A stretch of 6,010 bases of DNA from an uncultured Neisseria sp. (GTDB lineage: Bacteria > Pseudomonadota > Gammaproteobacteria > Burkholderiales > Neisseriaceae): contig CAKMQH010000032.1 of the NCBI GenBank assembly GCA_927911515.1, positions 1 to 6,010 on the forward strand. Reading direction: 5' to 3'. Below, piece by piece: positions 1-4,725 of the stretch. The first letter of the stretch is position 1. Every line of letters begins with the position of its first letter. Under the pieces are notes generated by a model that did not search any database, was not told the origin of the DNA, and worked only from the letters and a program-made list of their open reading frames with translations. The translations under genes were made by a program, and so were the position numbers.

Positions 1-597
1 GTTTGCTATGCACTCAAACAGATGGGGATGACGCGCAAAAAAAGACCACCACTTACAAAGAACAAGACCCGGCCAAAGTAACGCATTATTTGACACAGCT
101 GGCCGAATTTTCCGACTACCAAACGTGTTTATTTGGATGAAACAGGATTTGACCGCTACCTGTTCCGTCCCCATGCCCGCAGCCTGAAAGGGCAAATAGT
201 GAAAGCGCAGATAAGTGGAAAAGATACCAACGCTTATCTCTGGTATCCGCACAAGTCGGCAATCGGCTGATTGCTCCGATGGTTTATCAAAAATAACGAT
301 GACCGGAGTCTTTTTTGAAGCGTGGTTTCAGCAATGCCTACTGCCCCGCATTGACTCAAAAATCGGTGATTATTTTAGATAATGCACGATTTCACCGTAT
401 GAGCGTCTTACGGGAAATGGCGGAAAAATTGGGACATAAGGTATTGCCTCTTGCACCTTATTCACCTGAGCTCAACCCGATTGAGAAGGTGTGGGGCGAA
501 ATATTAAGCGGTATATGCGAAACCGTTTTTGTCTGATTTACGCCCCGATTTTGACGATGCGTTACTGTCCTATTTTGATTTTAATTGCTATAACCAT
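1..597 (+). pseudogene. IS630-family transposase, 5'-truncated by the window edge and frameshifted
   Basis: Joining reading frames gives one continuous IS630-type DDE transposase. Seen in order: a basic linker (ALKQMGMTRKKRP), first catalytic Asp in YLDETGF (GAT 136-138), a long RNase-H-like stretch (FRPHARSLKGQ, then ISGK and RYQRLSLVSAQVGNRL), second Asp in IILDNARFH (GAT 378-380), and the Glu in NPIEKVW (GAG 483-485), 35 residues later, as expected for the D34E spacing of this family. The tail reads LSDLRPDFDDALLSYFDFN. The frame must change at about 47/48 (-1), 121-123 (+1 A), 220-222 (-1 A), 291-298 (+2), 344-347 (+1 C), 493-496 (+1 G), 499-501 (+1 A), 520-522 (+1 A) and 526-530 (+1 T). 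The catalytic motifs survive, yet no full protein can be made. The N-terminal HTH lies outside the window. The longest intact piece is 315-536. The natural stop is uncertain; the last frame stays open to 642. Confidence 0.88.
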
Positions 598-606
598 TTA
601 TCTAGT
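1..606 (+). mobile_element. Remnant of an IS630-family insertion sequence (right part)
   Basis: This is the element carrying the broken transposase. The left end is outside the window, so the terminal inverted repeats and the TA target duplication cannot be paired. The right boundary is only bracketed: transposase similarity stops near 590-600 and a DNA uptake sequence begins at 607, which is probably host DNA. The element is not autonomous because its transposase is frameshifted. Confidence 0.6.
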
Positions 607-618
607 TTCAGACGACCT
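607..618 (-). repeat. DNA uptake sequence, commensal Neisseria dialect
   Basis: TTCAGACGACCT on the plus strand, an exact 12-base match to AGGTCGTCTGAA read on the minus strand. It lies directly after the transposase remnant. Such sites are bound by ComP during natural transformation and favour uptake of related DNA. It has no inverted partner nearby. Confidence 0.85.
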
Positions 619-1041
619 TTATTTCATGGAAAAGTGACATGAAGATGTTTGATCGAGGGTGTGTACTGAGAATATTGCTTAATCCTCTATAAAGATGGTT
701 TTATCGCTTTATTTGGGTTAGATGTTAATCCAGATTGTCGATTATGTTATAAAGGAAGCGGGGAAGAGGGAGATTTATAATCGCTTGCATGAATAGTATT
801 GTTAACTATTAAGAGTGCTCATACTGCAAGCCGTACAAGTTTCAGACGACCTTTTGTCCTAGAATGGAACAATGCCAGCTTTATGTTTAAATTTTCTCAA
901 TAGAAAAGGTTGGGTAGGCTTGAGAGTTGTTCAGACAGTCGAATTTATGAGAATCGCAGTTCATTTATACACTGAAGGAAGAGGGGAGAATGCTAAAGTT
1001 GGTCATGACATAGTTGCTATCTTGGCAATGTCTAGAATATG
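619..1041. other. AT-rich spacer between the IS remnant and the exbD terminator
   Basis: No recognised gene. Contents: an uptake sequence at 841-852, a decayed-looking one (TTCAGACAGTC, 930-940), and two short open stretches on the plus strand. One runs from 670 to a TAA at 778-780, has no start codon, and reads protein-like at its end (LDVNPDCRLCYKGSGEEGDL). The other is the 872-1042 frame listed separately. Neither resembles a family I know. They may be decayed gene ends or chance. No RNA gene or clear promoter was found. Confidence 0.5.
841..852 (-). repeat. DNA uptake sequence
   Basis: TTCAGACGACCT, an exact 12-base copy of the commensal-type uptake sequence read on the minus strand. It is isolated in the spacer, without an inverted partner. 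With the copy at 607 it brackets a 222-bp segment holding no recognised gene. Confidence 0.85.
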
Positions 1042-1042
1042 A
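872..1042 (+). CDS. Doubtful small open frame, 56 residues, unknown
   Basis: ATG at 872, TGA at 1040-1042. The product would start MPALCLNFLNRKGW and end HDIVAILAMSRI. The middle (VVQTVEFMRIAVHLYTEGRG) has a plausible amphipathic composition but no motif I recognise. The frame is open back to a TAG at 860-862. A GGAA (866-869) lies only 2 bases before the ATG, too close to be a good ribosome binding site. The stop codon abuts the hairpin at 1042-1085, which could serve as terminator from this side too. It may be a real small gene, the tail of a decayed gene, or chance in AT-rich DNA. I lean to the last two. Confidence 0.15.
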   Translation: MPALCLNFLNRKGWVGLRVVQTVEFMRIAVHLYTEGRGENAKVGHDIVAILAMSRI

Positions 1043-1085
1043 AAAAGGTCTCTGAAAAGTAGGAATGCTTTTCAGACGACCTTTT
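1042..1085 (-). terminator. Rho-independent terminator of the tonB-exbB-exbD operon, built from an uptake-sequence pair
   Basis: Arms 1042-1059 and 1068-1085 pair over about 17 bp around an 8-base loop. Read on the minus strand the RNA goes AAAAGGTCGTCTGAAAAG, loop, CTTTTCAGAGACCTTTTT, ending in a U run. One G of the first arm is unpaired because the other arm lacks its partner. It starts 16 bases past the exbD stop. Neisseria commonly uses inverted uptake sequences as terminators. Because of the flanking A and T runs it could also act on plus-strand transcripts. Confidence 0.85.
1071..1082 (-). repeat. DNA uptake sequence inside the exbD terminator
   Basis: TTCAGACGACCT, an exact copy forming the intact arm of the terminator hairpin. 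The opposite arm (1046-1056) reads AGGTCTCTGAA, which is the uptake sequence minus one G, so only this arm is expected to be fully active in uptake. Confidence 0.85.
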
Positions 1086-1101
1086 AGCTTGCTATCGGTA
1101 A

Positions 1102-1539
1102 TTATTGCGCTTTGGTCTCGGTTACAAAACCGACTTTGGTAATACCGGCTTCACGCGCGGCTTCGAGTGCCTTGTTGACGTATTCGTATTCGACTGCTTT
1201 ATCAGCCGCAATCGCTATGATGGTATCCGCATTTTCCTGCTTCTCGGTTTTCAAACGTGAAATCACCGTATCAATATCGACTTTAGTCGCAGAATCACCG
1301 CCAACATAGTAGCTGCCGTTGGCATCTATCGTCAGTCGCAGCGGATCTTTAGGCTGCTTCTCCTTCTGCTTCGCCGCTTTTTCCGAAGCGGACGGCAGTT
1401 CCAAAGGAATCGAGTGGGTCAATACAGGCATGGTAATCATAAAAACGATCAACAGTACCAGCATCACATCGACCAAGGGCGTAACGTTGATGTCCGACAT
1501 CGGCGCATCATCGCCGGAATTCATTGAACCGAATGCCAT
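1102..1539 (-). CDS. exbD: ExbD, proton-channel subunit of the TonB energising complex
   Basis: Inner-membrane protein that with ExbB uses the proton-motive force to energise TonB. The 145-residue product has the family plan: a short cytoplasmic N-terminus, one membrane helix (about 22-43, PLVDVMLVLLIVFMITMPVL) and a periplasmic domain (about 44-145) with the ExbD/TolR fold. Asp24 in NVTPLVDVMLVLL matches the essential membrane aspartate (Asp25 in E. coli). The periplasmic part carries a charged Lys/Glu linker (54-66), then LRLTIDANGSYYVGG and IAIAADKAVEYEYVNKALEAAREAGITKVGFVT, typical of the family. ExbD rather than TolR is favoured by its position as third gene after tonB and exbB. ATG 1539 lies 3 bases beyond the exbB stop, with AAAGGA 7 bases upstream. 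The terminator at 1042-1085 follows. Confidence 0.96.
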   Translation of the reverse strand: MAFGSMNSGDDAPMSDINVTPLVDVMLVLLIVFMITMPVLTHSIPLELPSASEKAAKQKEKQPKDPLRLTIDANGSYYVGGDSATKVDIDTVISRLKTEKQENADTIIAIAADKAVEYEYVNKALEAAREAGITKVGFVTETKAQ

Positions 1540-1542
1540 AAT

Positions 1543-2202
1543 TTAGTCCTTTTGATTCAGCAGACGGACGTGCAAATCGTGCGCAAAAGCGTCCATATCT
1601 TGAGAGAGGGTTTTCTTACCGCGATTGAGGAAGTTGTACGCCAAAACAGCAGGAATGGCGACAAACAAACCGGCAGCAGTGGATACCAGCGCCTCACCAA
1701 TCGGACCGGCAACGGCAGCAATACTCATTTGCCCACTTTGACCGATATTGATTAAAGCATGATAAATTCCCCAAACCGTACCGAACAAGCCGATAAACGG
1801 AGCGGTTGCACCAATGGATGCCAAAGCAGTCATACCGTAGTCAAACTGGCGCATAGCTTGCTCCATGCTGTTTCGGATTTGAATGACGAGGTATTCATTT
1901 AAAGGCAGCTCGGTAGTAAGTGTTTTCGCATTGCTTTGACGATAGCTTTGGTAAGCACGCAAAGATTCGTCTGCTACACGGCTCATTGGTGAATCAATGC
2001 TCTTCACTTTCTGTACCGCCTCCGACAGCGTAAAAGCATTCAGCATTTGCGTTTTCACTTCAGCATTGGCACTTTTGGCTTTTTTCAGTTTGATAGTGCG
2101 CAGGATAATCAGACACCAAGTAACAATGCTCATCAACAGCATCAGGACGAATACACTAATCAGGACGAAATCGCCTGATTCAAACACTAATTTCAAATCC
2201 AT
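1543..2202 (-). CDS. exbB: ExbB, MotA/TolQ/ExbB-family channel protein of the TonB complex
   Basis: Inner-membrane scaffold; a pentamer around ExbD forms the proton-driven motor that energises TonB. The 219-residue product shows a short N-terminus, membrane helix 1 (about 11-34), a long cytoplasmic region (35-122) with helical content, then helices 2 (125-149, ALASIGATAPFIGLFGTVWG) and 3 (162-190, AVAGPIGEALVSTAAGLFVA), and a cytoplasmic tail. The GATAPFIGLFGTVWGI and GPIGEALVSTAAGL stretches are hallmarks of the MotA/TolQ/ExbB domain. Glu170 corresponds to the conserved channel glutamate (Glu176 in E. coli). The length is slightly under E. coli ExbB (244). The start ATG has only a weak GGAAA upstream. 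It lies 67 AT-rich bases after tonB and 3 bases before exbD. TolQ is the alternative, made unlikely by the tonB neighbour. Confidence 0.96.
   Translation of the reverse strand: MDLKLVFESGDFVLISVFVLMLLMSIVTWCLIILRTIKLKKAKSANAEVKTQMLNAFTLSEAVQKVKSIDSPMSRVADESLRAYQSYRQSNAKTLTTELPLNEYLVIQIRNSMEQAMRQFDYGMTALASIGATAPFIGLFGTVWGIYHALINIGQSGQMSIAAVAGPIGEALVSTAAGLFVAIPAVLAYNFLNRGKKTLSQDMDAFAHDLHVRLLNQKD
1547..1552 (-). promoter_or_regulatory. Ribosome binding site of exbD
   Basis: AAAGGA on the minus strand, 7 bases before the exbD ATG. It lies within the last codons of exbB (stop at 1543-1545), an arrangement that favours translational coupling of the two subunits. It supports ATG 1539 as the exbD start. 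Confidence 0.75.
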
Positions 2203-2217
2203 AATTTTTCCAGATTA

Positions 2218-2247
2218 AAAATAAAATTAAAAATTTCTTTTTGTCAA
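2218..2247 (-). promoter_or_regulatory. Possible internal promoter before exbB
   Basis: In the 67-base tonB-exbB gap the minus strand carries a perfect TTGACA (2242-2247), 18 bases, then TATTTT (2218-2223, 4 of 6 matches to TATAAT). Initiation near 2211 would leave a very short leader for exbB. The DNA is A/T-rich, so a chance match is possible. Supported only by motif and position. Confidence 0.3.
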
Positions 2248-2269
2248 AATACAGGTAATTCGCGTTCAT

Positions 2270-3199
2270 TTACTGAAGTTGGAAATTAATTTTACCTCGG
2301 TATTCTGTCAAACGGTTTGTGGGGTATCGGCTGCCGGCGGCAGTCGCTGCCTTCCTTGCTGCATTATCTAAACGTTGGAATCCGCTACTTTTAGTTACGG
2401 TAACTTTTACAACCTTACCACCGGGTTGAACAAGAATAGATAAATGCACTATCCCTTCCTCTCCGTTTTCTAGAGAGAGAGGTGGATAAGCCGGGGTAGG
2501 GAGGAAACCTTTATCTACGATAGCAGGAGGACCGCCGCTTCCACCTCCGCCTCCGGCGCCTCCGCCGCTACCGGTACCTGATCCATGTTCACCTTTGGCA
2601 CCACCACTGCCTGATCCACTGCCTTCACCGCGTCCGCTGCCGGTACCTTTCGTACCGCCACCACTTCCTTTACCCTCACCGTGAAGGGCCTTACCTTCTC
2701 CACTGCCTTTTCCGTTTTCCGCAGTATTCGGACCGGTTTTAGTACCGGTGTATTCCGAGGCTTGAGGCGCAGGTTTGGATTCTGTTTTAGGTTCAGGCTT
2801 AGGCTCCGGTTTAGGCTCTGGTTTGGGTTCCGGCTTAGGTTCGGGTTTCGGTTTTTCAACCGGCTTCGGCTTCTCTTTAGGCTGCTGGATATCAGCATCC
2901 TCTTTTTTCGTCACCACCGGCTTGATAATAGGCTTTGGAGGCTCAACCGGCTTAGGTTTCGGCCTTGGCTTTTGCTTTTCAGGCTCAGGCGTCTTTTCCG
3001 GAGCTGCCGGCGCACCTTCGCCGTCAGGACTACCGTCTCCGCCACCATCACCACCCAAATCTGCCAAATCGACAAACTCAATATTCATCATTTCCGGCAC
3101 AGGCGGCTTGTGTGCTTGCCATAACAACGCGACCAAACCCGCGTGGATTAAAACCACCGAGATGACGACTGCTGGAGTTAAAATTCGTTCTTTATTCAT
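2270..3199 (-). CDS. tonB: TonB, energy transducer to outer-membrane receptors
   Basis: Spans the periplasm, anchored in the inner membrane next to ExbB/ExbD, and pulls on the TonB box of outer-membrane receptors for iron, transferrin, haem and similar ligands. The 309-residue product shows: an N-terminal signal anchor (8-27) with His19 at the place of the essential E. coli His20; a Pro-rich, charged spacer (64-147) with six PK[P/T]E units at 117-140; a Gly/Ser-rich spacer (153-223); and a C-terminal TonB domain (about 228-309) with AYPPLSLENGEEGIVHLSIL, the PGGKVVKVTVTKSSGF turn and the terminal strand GKINFQLQ. It is longer than E. coli TonB (239) because of the two low-complexity spacers. 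ATG 3199 gives the natural signal anchor, but no clear ribosome binding site precedes it. First gene of tonB-exbB-exbD; a Fur-type box 118 bp upstream points to iron control. Confidence 0.95.
   Translation of the reverse strand: MNKERILTPAVVISVVLIHAGLVALLWQAHKPPVPEMMNIEFVDLADLGGDGGGDGSPDGEGAPAAPEKTPEPEKQKPRPKPKPVEPPKPIIKPVVTKKEDADIQQPKEKPKPVEKPKPEPKPEPKPEPKPEPKPEPKTESKPAPQASEYTGTKTGPNTAENGKGSGEGKALHGEGKGSGGGTKGTGSGRGEGSGSGSGGAKGEHGSGTGSGGGAGGGGGSGGPPAIVDKGFLPTPAYPPLSLENGEEGIVHLSILVQPGGKVVKVTVTKSSGFQRLDNAARKAATAAGSRYPTNRLTEYRGKINFQLQ
2531..2743 (-). repeat. Gly/Ser-rich low-complexity segment of TonB
   Basis: Codes residues 153-223, made mainly of Gly with Ser, Lys, Glu and Thr, including short runs such as SGSGSGG and GGGAGGGGGSGG. 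It links the Pro-rich rod to the folded C-terminal domain. Flexible glycine linkers are known in some TonB proteins, but one of about 70 residues after a Pro rod is long. Its antisense strand also stays open, which explains spurious long frames there. Confidence 0.75.
2780..2851 (-). repeat. Six tandem 12-base units encoding PKPE in TonB
   Basis: Codes residues 117-140 as five PKPE and one PKTE. The units differ at third codon positions (for example ggctccggttta, ggctctggtttg), so this is an aged imperfect array, not a fresh expansion. The Pro/Lys/Glu array forms the stiff periplasm-spanning part of TonB. Copy number can be expected to differ between strains. Confidence 0.8.
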
Positions 3200-3317
3200 A
3201 ATCGACGCATGATAATAGCAACAATTTTTGTTTGCAACCTATTTTTACATTTGTTTTTAAAGTGAATATCCATCTGAGAATATTTCTGCAACTTAATATC
3301 ATACGACATAATATTTT

Positions 3318-3336
3318 GATATTGCTATTCATTATC
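3318..3336 (-). promoter_or_regulatory. Probable Fur box of the tonB operon
   Basis: Plus strand GATATTGCTATTCATTATC matches the classical 19-base Fur consensus GATAATGATAATCATTATC at 16 of 19 positions. It lies 118 bp upstream of the tonB ATG. On the minus strand a TATTAT (3308-3313) and a TATGAT (3298-3303) lie just downstream and could be -10 elements, so bound Fur would block the promoter. No good -35 was found. Iron-repressed tonB transcription is established in Neisseria; the exact site here is inference. Confidence 0.7.
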
Positions 3337-3578
3337 ACAACAAAACAAAAGAAAAAGAGGACGCAATGCCTCATTCGGTTGCATTAGAATGCGATTAACA
3401 GAAAAAGTTCAAAATTTATAATATAACGTACAGATAAAATAACAACAATGGAGTAACGCCCCGTCAAACAAATGGCACAAACATTATTGTCATAGGGTTT
3501 ATTCAGATTTATTTCCAGCTCCATCAACAAGAAACTGACAAGAACAGAAAAACAAACCTATTTCGTTTACCTATTTAC

Positions 3579-3590
3579 AGGTCGTCTGAA
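3579..3590 (+). repeat. DNA uptake sequence
   Basis: AGGTCGTCTGAA, an exact 12-base match on the plus strand, the only full copy in this orientation in the window. It is isolated, with no inverted partner, about 120 bases beyond the nsrR stop, so it does not form a terminator here. Confidence 0.85.
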
Positions 3591-3666
3591 AATAAAACTT
3601 ACCTATACAAGCATATTACGATTACAAAAATACGCCTGATAATTTCCACTACCACCTAACATACAG

Positions 3667-3703
3667 ACCCTATCAAAACTTTCGCATACTCTATTTGACG
3701 GGT
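3667..3703 (-). terminator. Weak hairpin after nsrR, doubtful terminator
   Basis: Five bases past the nsrR stop, ACCC/GGGT and TCAAA/TTTGA pair (3667-3670 with 3700-3703, 3673-3677 with 3694-3698) around a small internal loop and a 16-base end loop. On the minus strand it is followed by CTGTATGTTAGG, not a U run. It could slow polymerase or protect the 3' end, but the intrinsic-terminator signature is missing. Confidence 0.25.
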
Positions 3704-3707
3704 TAAA

Positions 3708-4172
3708 TCATGCTGTTTTGCCGTTCACTTTTTCTGCAATGATTTCAATTTTCGGTTCATACAACAAATCATAAGTCGGCTTATTAAGCAAATCTTGCAA
3801 AGTAAATCCGTCCAAATGTGCAAAGAAAGCCTTAATCGCTCCACCCAAAATACCGGCAAGACGGCAGGATGGGGTAATCAGGCATTCGTTGTTTTCTCCC
3901 ATGCATTCAACAACTTGCATAGGCTCAAGGTGACGCACGACCGCACCAACGTTAATTTTATCGGGAGTATCTGCCAGACGCAGTCCGCCTCCTTTTCCCC
4001 TTATACTGGTCAGAAATCCGCCTTTGACAAGTGCGGTAACGACTTTCATCAGATGACTTTTGGAAATGTTATAGGCTTCGGCAATGGTTCCGATATTGAC
4101 TAACGAATCGTCGTTTACGGCCGCATAAATCAATACCCGCAGACCATAATCCGTATGTTGCGTCAGATACAT
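3708..4172 (-). CDS. nsrR: NsrR, nitric-oxide-sensing Rrf2-family repressor
   Basis: Cytoplasmic repressor that holds an iron-sulphur cluster; NO destroys or modifies the cluster and releases target promoters. The 154-residue product starts MYLTQHTDYGLRVLIYAA, the classic Rrf2 N-terminus. The winged helix covers about 2-70, with recognition helix SKSHLMKVVTAL (37-48) and wing RGKGGGLRLA (58-67). Three cysteines, Cys90, Cys97 and Cys103 in VECMGENNECLITPSCRL, fit the NsrR cluster ligands (CX6CX5C, the spacing I recall for neisserial NsrR). Asp8 matches the fourth ligand known from Streptomyces NsrR. In Neisseria NsrR represses NO and nitrite metabolism genes such as norB and aniA. Divergent from a hemerythrin-nnrS pair, which fits NO control. 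IscR, another Rrf2 protein with three cysteines, is the main alternative, but it normally heads an isc operon, absent here. Confidence 0.92.
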   Translation of the reverse strand: MYLTQHTDYGLRVLIYAAVNDDSLVNIGTIAEAYNISKSHLMKVVTALVKGGFLTSIRGKGGGLRLADTPDKINVGAVVRHLEPMQVVECMGENNECLITPSCRLAGILGGAIKAFFAHLDGFTLQDLLNKPTYDLLYEPKIEIIAEKVNGKTA

Positions 4173-4207
4173 GGTTTTCTCTGTTCGAAATATATTATTT
4201 TTTTAGG

Positions 4208-4243
4208 ACGGCGGCAGTGTATCCTGCGGAGAACTGTCGCCGT
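4208..4243. promoter_or_regulatory. GC-rich hairpin in the nsrR / hemerythrin divergent spacer
   Basis: ACGGCG (4208-4213) pairs with CGCCGT (4238-4243) and CAGT (4215-4218) with ACTG (4233-4236), separated by one G-T pair (G-U in plus-strand RNA, C-A in minus-strand RNA), around a 14-base loop. It stands out from AT-rich surroundings. It lies 36-71 bases before the nsrR start, so it would be in the nsrR leader if transcription starts near the AT-rich DNA around 4255-4265. It has no U run on either side, so it is not a standard terminator. It might be a leader structure or a protein site. Confidence 0.5.
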
Positions 4244-4264
4244 TATGTGTTTGACTTTATATAT

Positions 4265-4302
4265 GATTAAGTTTCATAATATCCGAAACATTTAAATTAA
4301 TC
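4265..4302. promoter_or_regulatory. Inverted repeats in the divergent spacer, candidate operator
   Basis: Inner dyad GTTTC (4271-4275) / GAAAC (4285-4289) with 9 bases between; outer dyad GATTAA (4265-4270) / TTAATC (4297-4302). Their centres differ by 3.5 bases, so they may not be one site. The dyads sit midway between the two divergent starts. On the minus strand TATATA/TATAAA (about 4256-4263) is a possible nsrR -10 element beside the dyad. The CATTTAAATT part (4289-4298) faintly resembles the centre of the NsrR consensus (ATTTnAAAT). The protein is unknown. Confidence 0.3.
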
Positions 4303-4311
4303 CAGTGCAGT

Positions 4312-4335
4312 TTGATAATTTATTATCATTATAAT
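4312..4335 (+). promoter_or_regulatory. Candidate promoter of the hemerythrin gene, very close to its start
   Basis: A perfect TATAAT at 4330-4335 ends 8 bases before the ATG. TTGATA at 4312-4317 is a 5 of 6 match to a -35 box, but the 12-base spacing is too short for normal sigma-70; at 17 bases the hexamer is GCAGTT. A perfect dyad GATAAT-TT-ATTATC (4314-4327) overlaps it and could bind a regulator. Transcription from TATAAT would start at about 4341-4343, giving an almost leaderless mRNA. Confidence 0.4.
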
Positions 4336-4343
4336 CAAATATT

Positions 4344-4724
4344 ATGAAGCCGTTAAAACGCCATCCAGCACTTATCGAACTTTCCCGCGAACACCATCAC
4401 GCCCTTTCGCTCTGTGTCCGCCTTCTTCGTACGCCTACTGAAAGCCACCAGACCGAGTTAGAAGCGCATTTCCTTGAATTGGAACCGCATTTTACCGAAG
4501 AAGAGGTCATGTTTGCTCCATATTGGCAAAATATCCCCGCTGCGATGCGTGAGCGTTTCGAGGCGGAACACGCCAAATTGCGCGGCATGATGGCAAATCC
4601 TGAATATCTTAATGAAGAGTGGAATAAGGATTTTGCCGTTACCCTGCGCGACCATGCCCGTTTTGAAGAACGCGAACTGTTTCCCGCAGTCGAGCCGTTC
4701 CTGCCTCGGCCTGAAGGAATCTGA
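4344..4724 (+). CDS. Single-domain hemerythrin-like (HHE) di-iron protein
   Basis: A 126-residue cytoplasmic protein with the spaced His/Glu pattern of the hemerythrin cation-binding domain: REHHHALSL (His17-19), EPHFTEEEVMF (His49, Glu53), EAEHAKL (His76) and LRDHARFEERELF (His104, Glu108), each on a predicted helix of a four-helix bundle. These would bind two iron ions. Such domains bind O2 or NO or serve in Fe-S repair; which applies here is not shown. It is not the longer two-domain DnrN/YtfE repair protein, since the N-terminal ScdA-type domain is missing. Its place opposite nsrR and 110 bases before nnrS, same strand, suggests a role in NO stress. The ATG is forced: the frame closes at a TAA 9 bases upstream and the first His ligands start at residue 17. 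No Shine-Dalgarno sequence precedes it. Confidence 0.88.
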   Translation: MKPLKRHPALIELSREHHHALSLCVRLLRTPTESHQTELEAHFLELEPHFTEEEVMFAPYWQNIPAAMRERFEAEHAKLRGMMANPEYLNEEWNKDFAVTLRDHARFEERELFPAVEPFLPRPEGI

Positions 4725-4725
4725 C

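Larger units (their letters stand above)
3337..3707. other. Non-coding spacer between the Fur box and nsrR
   Basis: AT-rich, no supported gene on either strand. It holds one uptake sequence (3579-3590) and a weak hairpin just after nsrR (3667-3703). Together with 3200-3317 it makes a gap of about 510 bp between two genes transcribed in the same direction, longer than a promoter needs. No tRNA, rRNA or riboswitch was recognised. A small RNA cannot be excluded by eye. Confidence 0.5.

Noticed and set aside
37..44. A7G run in the IS630 remnant as a programmed -1 frameshift site
   Set aside because: The A-AAA-AAG phase does not fit the incoming frame, and a one-base loss at 47/48 explains the shift while keeping RKKRP. 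Eight or more other shifts in the same gene point to damage or error.
2780..2851. CRISPR-like or VNTR array
   Set aside because: The 12-base units are contiguous, in frame and encode PKPE of TonB; there are no spacers.
2681..3212. Long plus-strand frames opposite tonB (Gly/Ser-rich and Arg/Phe-rich)
   Set aside because: They are antisense copies of the Pro-rich and Gly-rich tonB repeats; the repeat composition keeps these frames open. The minus-strand frame has a complete TonB domain.
3211..3229. Second Fur-like site (GATAATAGCAACAATTTTT) near the tonB start
   Set aside because: Only about 12 of 19 matches, all explained by one GATAAT half and AT-richness.
3192..3374. 60-residue minus-strand open frame overlapping the tonB start
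   Set aside because: It runs through the tonB promoter and Fur box, overlaps the tonB start by 8 bases in another frame, and its sequence has no family look; it is best explained by chance.
4314..4336. Second Fur box before the hemerythrin gene (GATAAT-TT-ATTATC)
   Set aside because: Alignment to the 19-base Fur consensus gives at best about 12 matches in AT-rich DNA, much weaker than the 16 of 19 site before tonB.
4312..4338. FNR site (TTGAT ... ATCAA) upstream of the hemerythrin gene
   Set aside because: The half-sites are 17 bases apart; FNR needs 4.
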